A stretch of DNA of 64,000 nt. Source: Humibacter sp. RRB41. GTDB taxonomy: Bacteria; Actinomycetota; Actinomycetes; Actinomycetales; Microbacteriaceae. The notes below the pieces were generated by a model that saw only the letters and a list, made by a program, of their open reading frames with translations, ran no database searches and had not been told where the DNA came from. Shown piece by piece: positions 42,721 through 50,523 of this stretch; within the stretch, counting starts at the first letter, position 1; every line of letters starts with the position of its first letter. The stretch is from contig NZ_JAKWJQ010000005.1 of NCBI RefSeq assembly GCF_022761015.1, positions 62,001-126,000 on the forward strand, read 5' to 3'. Both the position numbers and the translations under genes were made by a program.

Positions 42721-43736
42721 AGCGTGCCCTTCTGCTGGGACTCCTGTGTTCGTACGACGTTCGCTCCGAGGAACCGCACGAAGATGAACGCGACGAGGAA
42801 GATGATGAGGAACGTGATGGTCGACAGGGCCGAGGCGCTGTTCGGCCCTTGCCTGATCTGATCCACGACGAGGATCGACAGCGTGGTCGTCGCATTGCCG
42901 CTACCGCCGCCGCCGCTCGTGAGGATGGCCGGCAGGTCGTAGATGCGCAGGGCATCCAGAACGCGGAACAGGACCGCAACCATCAAGGCCGGTTTCACCA
43001 GGGGAATCGTGACGCGCCAGAACCGCTGAACAGTGGATGCGCCGTCCATCTTGGCCGCCTCGTTCACCTCATCGGGGATGAGCTGAAGGCCGGCCAGAAT
43101 GAGCAGCGCCATGAACGGCGTCGTCTTCCAGGTGTCGGCGATGATGATCGCCCATCGTGACGACCACTCGCCGCTGACCCACAGCACATTGACGTGCAGG
43201 ATCGCGTTGGCGATGCCTGTCGTCGCGAAGATGAAGTACCAGAGCTTCGCGGTGACCGCCGTGGGAATGGCCCACGGCACCAGGATGGCCGCACGAACGA
43301 TTCCGCGACCCTTGAAGGCGCGGTTCATGATGATGGCCATCCAGAAACCGAAGACGGTCTCCAGTACGACGGTCACCACCGTGAAGAGGAACGTGACGCC
43401 GACGGCGTTCCAGAACTGGGCGCCGAGACTTCCCGGCGGACAGGCGACGGTGCCGCTCGCCGAGGTGCACTGCTGGAACAGCCAGTGCGTGTAGTTCTGA
43501 AAACCTGCGAACCCGCCCTGTACGAACATGCCTGTCGCGGGGTCGAGGCCGGCATCCTTCTGGAACGACATGACCACGGCGCTGACGATCGGGTATCCGA
43601 TCACCACCGCCAACAGCGCCATCGTCGGCAGGATGAGCCAGAGCGCCGTACGCACCTGTCCGTGCTGCCGCTTCTTCAAGCTCGCGCGCGGCGCGGGCCT
43701 CTTGCTACTCAGGGGTGTCGCCGTCTCCGTTGACAT
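42717..43736 (-). CDS. Carbohydrate ABC transporter permease, MalF type (module 2)
   Basis: A 339-residue permease. The first helix (LWLILPTMALLAVVIGYPIVSAVVMSF) is followed by an enlarged periplasmic loop of about 50 residues containing two Cys (QQCTSASGTVACPPG), which could form a disulphide outside the cell. The EAA motif is VNEAAKMDGASTVQRFWRVTIPLVKP. Start at the ATG of 43736. It is separated from the binding protein gene by 122 bases that contain a strong hairpin (43813-43850), a likely point of reduced read-through. Confidence 0.92.
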   Translation of the reverse strand: MSTETATPLSSKRPAPRASLKKRQHGQVRTALWLILPTMALLAVVIGYPIVSAVVMSFQKDAGLDPATGMFVQGGFAGFQNYTHWLFQQCTSASGTVACPPGSLGAQFWNAVGVTFLFTVVTVVLETVFGFWMAIIMNRAFKGRGIVRAAILVPWAIPTAVTAKLWYFIFATTGIANAILHVNVLWVSGEWSSRWAIIIADTWKTTPFMALLILAGLQLIPDEVNEAAKMDGASTVQRFWRVTIPLVKPALMVAVLFRVLDALRIYDLPAILTSGGGGSGNATTTLSILVVDQIRQGPNSASALSTITFLIIFLVAFIFVRFLGANVVRTQESQQKGTL

Positions 43737-43812
43737 GCACGCCTCCAGTGATTTCGAGCCATCGACCGTCGCTCACACATGGTGCGTGTCGCCGGTCGTC
43801 AAAGGTAGGGGT

Positions 43813-43850
43813 GTCAGGCGGTGCCCGAGCGGATGCCGGCACCGCCTGAC
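43813..43850 (-). terminator. Intra-operon hairpin after the module 2 binding protein
   Basis: GTCAGGCGGTGCC (43813-43825) and its exact reverse complement (43838-43850) form a 13-bp stem with a 12-base loop, directly after the binding-protein stop and before the permease genes. Such elements usually stabilise the binding-protein mRNA and lower permease expression. Confidence 0.65.
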
Positions 43851-43858
43851 GGAAGCGG

Positions 43859-45154
43859 TCAGCTTCCCGTGTCCGCCGCGCTGATGGCGTCGGACATGTC
43901 CTTCAGTGCTTGATCGACGGTCTTGTCTCCCTTGAGGGCGGCGTAGGAATTGTCCTGGATCGCCTTGGTGACAGCCGGGTAGAACGGGCTGACTGGACGA
44001 GGGACCGCGCTCTCGATCGACTTCTTCAGCGTCGGCAGGAAGCCGAACTGCTTCACGAGGTCGGGTTCCGTGTACAGGGATCCGATCACCGGGGCCAGCG
44101 AACCCTGCGTCAGGAAGAACTTCTGCGTCTCCTTGCTCTGCAGGAACTCGACGAAATCGTGTGCCGTCTGCTTGTGCTTCGAGTACACGCTGATCGCCGC
44201 GTTGTGACCGCCCAGGCTCGACGCGCCGGGCTGTCCGTCGCCATTGCCAGGCAGCGGTGCGATAGCGAACTTGTCCTTGACCACACTGGATCCGTCGGTC
44301 TTGGCCAGGTTGTACACATACGCCCAGTTGCGAAGGAACATCAGCTTGCCTGCCTCGAAGGCCTGCCTGCCCTGCTCCTCCTGATAGGTGATGGCGTCGG
44401 CCGGAATGTTGCCGTCCTTGAAGCCGTCAACCAGGCGCTGCAGGCCCACCTTCGACTCAGGCGAATTGACCGTCGGCGTCTTGCCGTTCTTGGCCACGAT
44501 CGTGCCGCCCGCGGTGTTGATCGCCTCTGCTGTGTTCACGGTGAGACCTTCGTACTGCGCGAACTGGCCGGCGTAGCATCCGATTCCGGCTTGCTTGGCG
44601 ATCGTGCAGTCCTTCATCATGTCGTCCCATGACGTCGGCGCTGTCTTGACCAGATCGGTCCGGTAGTAGAGCAGGCCGCCGTCACTGGTCTGCGGCGCCG
44701 CATATTGCGTGCCGTTGTAGTTGCCGGTGGCGATCGTCGGCTTCAGAAGGTCGGAGTTCTTCACCGCCATCGAGCCTGTGAGCGGTTGCAGCCATCCCTT
44801 CGCGGCGAACTCCGCGGTCCACACCACGTCGACGTCGACGACGTCGTAGTGCACGTTCTTCGCCTGGAAGTTCTGCACGAGATCGTCGTGCTGCTGGTCG
44901 GCCTGGTCGGACTGCTCCTTGAACGTGACCTTCTCGTCCGGATGCGCCTTGTTCCATTTGGCGATCAACGGGCGGACGACATTGCTGTTGTCCTTGCCCT
45001 GCACGTAGGTGATCGGGCCCTTTCCGTCGAGGTTCTGCGACTGGGGGTCCGAGCTGTTGCCGCCGCTTCCCGAACAGCCGGCCAAGACCATTCCCAGTAC
45101 GGCGACGCCTGCCAGAGCGCTGAGGCGCATGGCGGATGTGCGTGCTCTTCTCAT
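43859..45154 (-). CDS. Sugar-binding lipoprotein (family 1 solute-binding protein, module 2)
   Basis: A 431-residue lipoprotein. The signal MRRARTSAMRLSALAGVAVLGMVLAGCSG ends in the lipobox LAGCSG. The mature family-1 fold includes GPITYVQGKDNSNVVRPLIAKWNKAHPDEKV near the start and a C-terminal helix AALKGDKTVDQALKDM. The ATG at 45154 is favoured by GAGGAG seven bases upstream; an in-frame GTG two codons earlier is possible. It leads a five-gene operon and its promoter carries two tandem LacI-type operators. Confidence 0.93.
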   Translation of the reverse strand: MRRARTSAMRLSALAGVAVLGMVLAGCSGSGGNSSDPQSQNLDGKGPITYVQGKDNSNVVRPLIAKWNKAHPDEKVTFKEQSDQADQQHDDLVQNFQAKNVHYDVVDVDVVWTAEFAAKGWLQPLTGSMAVKNSDLLKPTIATGNYNGTQYAAPQTSDGGLLYYRTDLVKTAPTSWDDMMKDCTIAKQAGIGCYAGQFAQYEGLTVNTAEAINTAGGTIVAKNGKTPTVNSPESKVGLQRLVDGFKDGNIPADAITYQEEQGRQAFEAGKLMFLRNWAYVYNLAKTDGSSVVKDKFAIAPLPGNGDGQPGASSLGGHNAAISVYSKHKQTAHDFVEFLQSKETQKFFLTQGSLAPVIGSLYTEPDLVKQFGFLPTLKKSIESAVPRPVSPFYPAVTKAIQDNSYAALKGDKTVDQALKDMSDAISAADTGS

Positions 45155-45305
45155 ATCCACTCCTCTTCGAGCGTGATGCTTCGTGTGCTGTGCATGGCCG
45201 CCGCGGTCGTTGTGAGGGCGGCGGTGGAAGGGGATGAGGCGGTGGGCTCTTCGTGGACTCCGATGCGCCCGGGTGCTTCGTGACCGCCAGGCATCTCCTA
45301 TGGCA

Positions 45306-45357
45306 ACGATAGGCGCGGGCAGTGCAAAATGTAAGCGCTTGCGTCAAACGCTTGCAG
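45306..45357 (-). promoter_or_regulatory. Promoter and tandem LacI-type operators of module 2
   Basis: On the minus strand TTACAT (45334-45329) and TATCGT (45311-45306) are 17 bases apart. Two operator-like palindromes centred 13 bp apart, GTAAGCGCTTGC (45331-45342) and CAAACGCTTG (45345-45354), cover and adjoin the -35, as in module 1. Confidence 0.65.
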
Positions 45358-45449
45358 GGTGTATTGCTCTTCATTCAGAAGGTCGAGCGCACGAATACAT
45401 CGAATCTTCCCGTTGGACGCGATAATGCCGTCGGCATCAGGCTTGACCC

Positions 45450-46424
45450 ATGGACTACACACATCTCGGCCGTACCGGACTCGTCGTCTCCCGAATCGTT
45501 CTCGGCACGATGAACTTCGGCCCCCGCACCTCCGAGCCCGACGCACACGACATCATGGATGCCGCACAGGCGAGCGGCATCAACTTCTTCGACACCGCCA
45601 ACGGTTACGGCGGTCCCGACCACCACGGCCACACCGAAGAGATCATCGGCAACTGGTTCGCGAAGGGCGGCTCGCGTCGCGAGAAGACCGTGCTCGCGAC
45701 CAAGCTGTACGGCGACATGGGAGAGACCTGGCCGAACAGCGGCAAGCTCTCGGCCCTGAACATCCGCAACTCGATCGACGCGAGCCTGCGCCGCCTGCAG
45801 ACCGACCACGTCGAACTCATCCAGTTCCACCACGTCGACAGGGAGACCCCCTGGGATGAGATCTGGCAGGCGGTCGAGATCGCTGTTCAGCAGGGCAAGG
45901 TCATCTATGCCGGAAGCAGCAACTTCGCCGGCTGGCACATCGCTCAGGCGCAGGAAGCGGCGAAGTCACGCCACTTCCTCGGCCTGGTGAGCGAGCAGTC
46001 GCTCTACAACCTGATCGTTCGCGACATCGAGCGCGAGGTCATCCCTGCCGCGCAGCAGTACGGTCTCGGCATCATTCCGTGGTCGCCCCTGCAGGGCGGC
46101 CTGCTCGGAGGCGTGATCAAGGGGCACTCCGACACCGCGCGTCGTAACGAGGGCCGCTCCGCGGAGTCGATCGAGGCGCACCGGCCGCAGCTGGAGGCGT
46201 ACGAGGCGCTGGCGGACGAGCTCGGTGCGACACCCGCGCAGCTGGGACTGGCATGGTTGCTGCACCAGCCGGCGGTGACCGGACCGATCACGGGACCGCG
46301 CACGGCCGACCAACTGGACGGCATCCTCGGCGCGTTGGACGTGAAGCTCGACGCACAGGTGCTCGCCCGCCTCGATGAGCTGTTCCCCGGTCACAAGACG
46401 GCGCCGGAGGACTACGCCTGGTAG
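45450..46424 (+). CDS. Aldo/keto reductase
   Basis: A 324-residue (beta/alpha)8 oxidoreductase using NADPH. The catalytic tetrad is complete: Asp48 and Tyr53 in FFDTANGYGG, Lys85 in LATKLYG and His127 in IQFHHVD. SEQSLYNL and GIIPWSPLQGGLLGG line the cofactor site. It resembles the YghZ/IolS-type reductases that act on sugars or aldehydes. It is divergent from module 2, so the two LacI operators lie in the shared gap and could also affect it; a small palindrome (ATGCCG-T-CGGCAT, 45425-45437) precedes its ATG. Substrate unknown. Confidence 0.93.
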   Translation: MDYTHLGRTGLVVSRIVLGTMNFGPRTSEPDAHDIMDAAQASGINFFDTANGYGGPDHHGHTEEIIGNWFAKGGSRREKTVLATKLYGDMGETWPNSGKLSALNIRNSIDASLRRLQTDHVELIQFHHVDRETPWDEIWQAVEIAVQQGKVIYAGSSNFAGWHIAQAQEAAKSRHFLGLVSEQSLYNLIVRDIEREVIPAAQQYGLGIIPWSPLQGGLLGGVIKGHSDTARRNEGRSAESIEAHRPQLEAYEALADELGATPAQLGLAWLLHQPAVTGPITGPRTADQLDGILGALDVKLDAQVLARLDELFPGHKTAPEDYAW

Positions 46425-46443
46425 GCGACGCAAGCGTTTGGTG

Positions 46444-46473
46444 CCGCCCTGGTGGTTCAGGCCGCCAGGGCGG
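46444..46473. terminator. Hairpin between convergent reductase and LysR genes
   Basis: CCGCCCTGG (46444-46452) and CCAGGGCGG (46465-46473) form a perfect 9-bp stem with a 12-base loop. It overlaps the last codons of the LysR gene. A bidirectional terminator is likely though no long T run follows. Confidence 0.6.
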
Positions 46474-47338
46474 TGGTGTCGAGCTGGGTGAGGAATGCAC
46501 GTGCCGCAGGACTGACCACGCCCGCGGTCGCGATGCCCACGGACCACTCGAGGCCCGGGGAATCGAGCGGAACGGATGCCAGCGCTGACGGGCGCTTCTG
46601 GGAGAAGTGTTCGGGAACCACGGCGATGCCGAGGCCGTGCTCGACCAGGTCGAGCAGCGACGGCACGTCGTTCGTTTCGAGCTCGACGCGCTGCGAGACG
46701 CCGATTCCGGCGAGCGCTCGTGCGACGAGTACCTGCGCTCCCCACTCGCTTTGGAATCCGACGATCGTCTCATCGGCGATGTCGGCGAGCGTGAGCGAAC
46801 GCCGGGCGGCGAACGGATGCGACGGGCTGCAGAGCACGGTGAACGGCTCGCTCGAGACGCGGCGCACTGTGACCCCGAGCGGAGTCAGCCCGCACTCGGC
46901 GATCAGCGCGACGTCGATGCGTCCCGCCGCGACATCCTCGAGCAGGCGTGCCGAGCCGGCGAAGCCCAGCCGCACCCCGACGCCGGGATGCCTGGTACGG
47001 AACGTCGCGAGCTCCGCAGGCAGATGACACACGCCGAGGCACTGCTCGGAGCCGACGCTGAGCGTGCCGGAGAGCACGCCCTTCACGGCTGTGACGGCAT
47101 CGCGCGCCGCTGCCGCGCTCGCGATCGTGCGGACCGACTCCGCGAACAGGGCCTGCCCGGCCTGCGTCAGTTCGACCCGCCGCGTGCTGCGCAGGAACAG
47201 CTCGGTGCCCAGTTCGCTCTCCAGCGCGCGGATCGACGCAGACAGTCCGGACTGCGAGATGTTCAGCGTGCCCGCGGCCTTGGTGAAATGCCGCGCTTCG
47301 GCGACGGCGATGAAGTGTTCGAGTTGGCGCAGTTCCAC
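46457..47338 (-). CDS. LysR family transcriptional regulator
   Basis: A 293-residue regulator. The helix-turn-helix is MELRQLEHFIAVAEARHFTKAAGTLNISQSGLSASIRALESELGTELFLRSTRRVELTQAG (residues 1-60), typical for the family. The inducer-binding domain spans about 90-290. No gene lies divergent from it with the classical LysR layout: its upstream neighbour is the FCD regulator on the same strand, 41 bases away. Its target is therefore unclear; the convergent aldo/keto reductase is the nearest enzyme. Confidence 0.9.
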   Translation of the reverse strand: MELRQLEHFIAVAEARHFTKAAGTLNISQSGLSASIRALESELGTELFLRSTRRVELTQAGQALFAESVRTIASAAAARDAVTAVKGVLSGTLSVGSEQCLGVCHLPAELATFRTRHPGVGVRLGFAGSARLLEDVAAGRIDVALIAECGLTPLGVTVRRVSSEPFTVLCSPSHPFAARRSLTLADIADETIVGFQSEWGAQVLVARALAGIGVSQRVELETNDVPSLLDLVEHGLGIAVVPEHFSQKRPSALASVPLDSPGLEWSVGIATAGVVSPAARAFLTQLDTTALAA

Positions 47339-47379
47339 GTCTCGAAGTTACCTTCCGGGACTCAGCGGCGTGTCCGGCG

Positions 47380-48060
47380 TCACTCTCCGACGATGCGCAG
47401 GCCCCTTGCACCGAACGCCCTGCGATCGGACCGGATCGAGGCGAGCAGGCGCTCGAGGTTGGCCTGGGAATGGTGCGCGATCGCCGTTGCCGCGGCATCC
47501 TGATCGCGGCGCACGATCGCGTCGACGATCGCCGAGTGCTCACGCCACGCTTGGATGCGGCCCTCCTCGGTGCGCATCTCGAGCCAGCGGGCGCGCGCCA
47601 TCCGTGTCACGGCGTCGTGCACGGCCTGCTCGATGAACCGGTTGCCGCTGAGTGCGGCGAGGCCGCCGTGGAAGTCCGACCCGCGTCGCATGCCCTCGTG
47701 CTCGTCGCCCGGGGAGTCGTCGGGGTGCCGCTTCGTGGCATCCGCGAACGCCGCGATGTCGTCGTCGGATGCCCGAACGCACGCCAGTCTCGCGGCCGCG
47801 GCCTCGACGGCTTCGCGGTATTCGGCGAGGGCGGCGACCTCGTCGAGGTCGATCGGCGTCGTCTGCCAGTTGCGTCCGTCGCGGTCGACGAGGCCCTCTG
47901 ACTGCAGCCGCATCAGCGCCGCGCGCACCGGAGTGCGCGATGCCCCGAAGTCACCCTCCAGGCCGCGCTCGCTGAGTCGTGCACCCGGCACGATGTCGAG
48001 CGAAAGGATGGCCTGGCGCACCTGCTCGTACACGAGCTCGGTCTGTGATCGTTCCGGCAT
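47380..48060 (-). CDS. GntR-family regulator, FCD subfamily
   Basis: A 226-residue regulator. The winged helix (about residues 5-70) contains LSERGLEGDFGASRTPVRAALMRLQSEGLV. The FCD domain (about 75-215) has the metal-site-like Asp/His pattern (FHGGLAALSGN, WREHSAIVDAI, IAHHSQANLE). It is divergent from an MFS transporter, and the gap contains TGGTATACCA, which fits the T-GTATAC-A operators known for FCD proteins. The start is the ATG at 48060. It most likely represses the transporter until an organic acid binds. Confidence 0.9.
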   Translation of the reverse strand: MPERSQTELVYEQVRQAILSLDIVPGARLSERGLEGDFGASRTPVRAALMRLQSEGLVDRDGRNWQTTPIDLDEVAALAEYREAVEAAAARLACVRASDDDIAAFADATKRHPDDSPGDEHEGMRRGSDFHGGLAALSGNRFIEQAVHDAVTRMARARWLEMRTEEGRIQAWREHSAIVDAIVRRDQDAAATAIAHHSQANLERLLASIRSDRRAFGARGLRIVGE

Positions 48061-48120
48061 GGATGCTCGTTCCCGCTTTCGTCCGTTCGATCAAGTATGA
48101 CGAGTGCTCGTCCCGTTCTT

Positions 48121-48235
48121 GCGAGACCGCGCCCCTTCTCCCGCGCGACTGCACCCCCTTCTTCGGCGAAACTGCACGCCCGCGGCGAAGCAGCGGGCAT
48201 AACCCGCGGCCTGGCCGTGGGCGTGCAGTCTCGGT
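48121..48235. repeat. Degenerate tandem and inverted repeat cluster
   Basis: Three related units of about 22 bases follow each other (48121-48142, 48143-48165, 48166-48185), each of the form GCGNNACYGCRCSCCC. A fourth copy is inverted (48216-48235), so that 48166-48184 and 48217-48235 pair with two mismatches in 19. The cluster fills much of the 321-base gap 48061-48381, upstream of the MFS promoter. The rest of the gap holds a G-rich stretch (48236-48275) and the operator at 48307. Confidence 0.6.
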
Positions 48236-48306
48236 GGATGGGGAGGGTCGGACGGGGAGGGCCGGATGGGGGAAGGCGAGCGCAGGGCACGACTTGCACT
48301 CCGAGT

Positions 48307-48329
48307 TGGTATACCAGTACGGTATCCCG
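48307..48329. promoter_or_regulatory. FCD-type operator upstream of the MFS gene
   Basis: TGGTATACCA (48307-48316) is a perfect 10-bp palindrome of the FCD-type operator form, followed by a related half-site CGGTATCC (48320-48327). It lies 66 bases before the MFS ATG and within the gap shared with the FCD regulator. Confidence 0.65.
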
Positions 48330-48381
48330 TGACGAGTAGGAGCCACGGCCGACCGGCCCCGAACGGCAAGGAGAAGGCCTC

Positions 48382-49650
48382 ATGGCGACGAGACGGCCAG
48401 CACACCCCGCAGCGGAGCCCCGTACGGGATCGCTGCGGCCGTGGCTCATGCTCGCAACGGCGGTTCTGGCGCAGGCCGCTGGCACGGTATTCCAGTCGGC
48501 GCCGGCATTCCTGATTCCGTTGTTGCATACGCAGCGGGGTATCCCGTTGGCGCAGGCGGGTCTGCTGGCGTCAGCGCCGACGCTCGGCCTCGTGATCACG
48601 CTCGTCGCGTGGGGAGCCCTGACCGACCGGGTGGGCGAGCGTTGGGTGATCGCGGCCGGCATGGCGCTGACGGCGGTGGCTGCGATCGGCGCGGTCACGG
48701 CATCCGGGTACGTGGGGCTCGGCGGATTCCTGCTGCTGGGCGGCGCGGCATCCGCAAGCACGAACGTGGCGAGCGGTCGCGTCGTCGTCGGCTGGTTCCG
48801 CAAGGAGCGGCGCGGGCTCGCCATGGGCATCCGGCAGATGTGTCAGCCGCTCGGTGTGGCTGTCGCGGCTGTCGCGATACCGCCGCTGGCGAGGTCGGGC
48901 GGCATCGGCGCCGCGATGACGCTGCCTCTCGTGCTGACCGCGGTGTTCGCCGTGTTGAGCGCCGTGGTGATCGTCGATCCGCCGCGTCCGAAGCGAGCGG
49001 ATGCCGCGGGCGGAGCATCCAAGCCCGCCAACCCGTACCGCGGGAGCGCGACGCTGGTGCGCATCCATGCGGCATCCGCCCTGCTCGTCGTGCCGCAGTT
49101 CACGGTGTCCATCTTCGGACTGGTGTGGCTGACGGTGGACCGCGGCATGAACGAGACGGCCGCCGGCATCGTGATCGGGGTCGCACAGTTCATCGGGGCG
49201 CTGGGCCGCGTCGCGGTGGGCGTGCTGTCGGACCGCGTCGGCAGCAGGCTGCGACCACTGCGCTGGGTGGCGTGGCTGGCGGCGGCCGTGATGCTCGCGC
49301 TGGCCTTCGGCGACCTGGCTCCCGCGTGGATCGGGGCCGCGCTGCTGATCGTCGCGGCCACCGTGACGGTCGCCGACAACGGGTTGGCCTACACAGCGGT
49401 GGCCGAGTTGGCGGGCCCGTTCTGGTCGGGGCGGGCGCTCGGTACGCAGAACACCGGTCAGTTCCTGGCCGCGTCGATCGTCGGGCCGGCCGTCGGTGGG
49501 CTGATCACACTGGTCGGTTTTCCCCTCGCGTTCGCGGCCGTCGCCCTCGCGCCGATCGCGGCGGTGCCGCTGGTACCGCGTGATCTCCGGAGCGCCGCTG
49601 AGGATGCACGCCTGGAACCGGACGGTGCGCCGGCGGCGGCGGCTCGCTGA
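48382..49650 (+). CDS. MFS transporter (organic-acid carrier-like)
   Basis: A 422-residue twelve-helix transporter. The loop-2 motif is GALTDRVGERWVI, and its second-half equivalent is GVLSDRVGSRLRPL. GGAASASTNVASGRVVVGWFRKERRGLAMGIRQMCQPLGVA is close to carriers of the oxalate/formate and nitrate-like group, where that helix lines the substrate path. The ATG at 48382 is preceded by AAGGAGAAGG. Control by the divergent FCD regulator suggests the substrate is a carboxylic acid (inference). Confidence 0.88.
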   Translation: MATRRPAHPAAEPRTGSLRPWLMLATAVLAQAAGTVFQSAPAFLIPLLHTQRGIPLAQAGLLASAPTLGLVITLVAWGALTDRVGERWVIAAGMALTAVAAIGAVTASGYVGLGGFLLLGGAASASTNVASGRVVVGWFRKERRGLAMGIRQMCQPLGVAVAAVAIPPLARSGGIGAAMTLPLVLTAVFAVLSAVVIVDPPRPKRADAAGGASKPANPYRGSATLVRIHAASALLVVPQFTVSIFGLVWLTVDRGMNETAAGIVIGVAQFIGALGRVAVGVLSDRVGSRLRPLRWVAWLAAAVMLALAFGDLAPAWIGAALLIVAATVTVADNGLAYTAVAELAGPFWSGRALGTQNTGQFLAASIVGPAVGGLITLVGFPLAFAAVALAPIAAVPLVPRDLRSAAEDARLEPDGAPAAAAR

Positions 49651-49681
49651 TGCTCGCGGGACGGGGGCGCAGCGACTGGGC

Positions 49682-50353
49682 TCAGGCGGCGGAGGCCCAG
49701 ATCGACGAGGCCGCGACGGATCCCAGAGTGATCTGCTGAGTGTCGTCGATGGAGACCACGACGTCGCCGGCGAACGGGCGCGTCTCGATCACGGTGACCC
49801 GGGCATCCAGCCTGATGTCTCGCTCGGCGAGGTAGCGCAGGACCGCTGGATCGGCATCCGAGATGCGGACGACGGTGAGGGGCACGCCTTGTGCGGCATC
49901 CGTCAACCGCAAGGCGTTCGGGGTGCGCGGATCTCCATCGGCGGTGGGGATGGGATCGCCGTGCGGGTCGCGCACGGGATGCCCGAGGGCGGCGTCGATG
50001 CGGTCGACGAGCGTGTCTGAGACGGCGTGCTCGAGCACCTCGGCCTCGTCGTGCACCTCGTCCCACGGGTAACCCAGCGTCTCGACGAGGAACGTCTCGA
50101 TGAGCCGGTGCCTGCGCACCATCGCGACGGCATGAGTGCGGCCCGCTGCGGTGAGCTCGACGGCGCCGTACGGCTCGTGCACCGCGAGTCCCTGCTCGGT
50201 GAGGCGGCGGATGCCGTCGGAGACGGTCGCTGCTCGCACCCCGATTCGCGCGGCGAGTGCCGTCACGGTGACGGCGCCGTCTTCCCACTCGGTCGCGGCC
50301 CAGATGACCTTGAGGTAATCCTGTGCCGTGTTCGTGAGCGACGAGACGGACAT
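49682..50353 (-). CDS. mntR: DtxR-family metalloregulator of the MntR (manganese) type
   Basis: A 223-residue metal-dependent repressor. Residues 1-70 form the winged helix (VTVTALAARIGVRAATVSDGIRRLTEQGLAVHE), about 75-140 the dimerisation and metal domain, and about 150-220 an SH3-like FeoA domain. The metal residues follow MntR and not DtxR: Asp12 in TAQDYL replaces the DtxR Met, and Glu105-x-x-Glu108-His109 in DEAEVLEHAV replaces Cys102-x-x-Glu-His. His82 is also present. By this logic it senses manganese rather than iron. The start is the ATG at 50353. No manganese transporter gene is adjacent. Confidence 0.88.
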   Translation of the reverse strand: MSVSSLTNTAQDYLKVIWAATEWEDGAVTVTALAARIGVRAATVSDGIRRLTEQGLAVHEPYGAVELTAAGRTHAVAMVRRHRLIETFLVETLGYPWDEVHDEAEVLEHAVSDTLVDRIDAALGHPVRDPHGDPIPTADGDPRTPNALRLTDAAQGVPLTVVRISDADPAVLRYLAERDIRLDARVTVIETRPFAGDVVVSIDDTQQITLGSVAASSIWASAA

Positions 50354-50523
50354 GCGGTTCAGTCTAGAAGCGCGCGATGGCGGCGGGTGGCCCGCCCCTA
50401 CCTCCGTGGCATAGGGTGGTGCACGTGTTCCTGAGCTGTTGTCGTCACTGACGGCCTTGCCGCCCGAGTGGGTGAGCGCGCCGCGTCCCGTCGACGACCA
50501 CCTTCGAACACGTCAGGAAGACC

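Noticed and set aside
46431-46441. GCAAGCGTTTG, another LacI-like half-operator.
   Set aside because: It lies after the aldo/keto reductase stop, between convergent genes, and matches the consensus on one side only; probably chance.
50354-50523. Possible SAM riboswitch or T-box ahead of cbs-metB.
   Set aside because: I see a short GC-rich hairpin near the mntR start but none of the conserved cores of SAM riboswitches, and the gap is only 170 bases.
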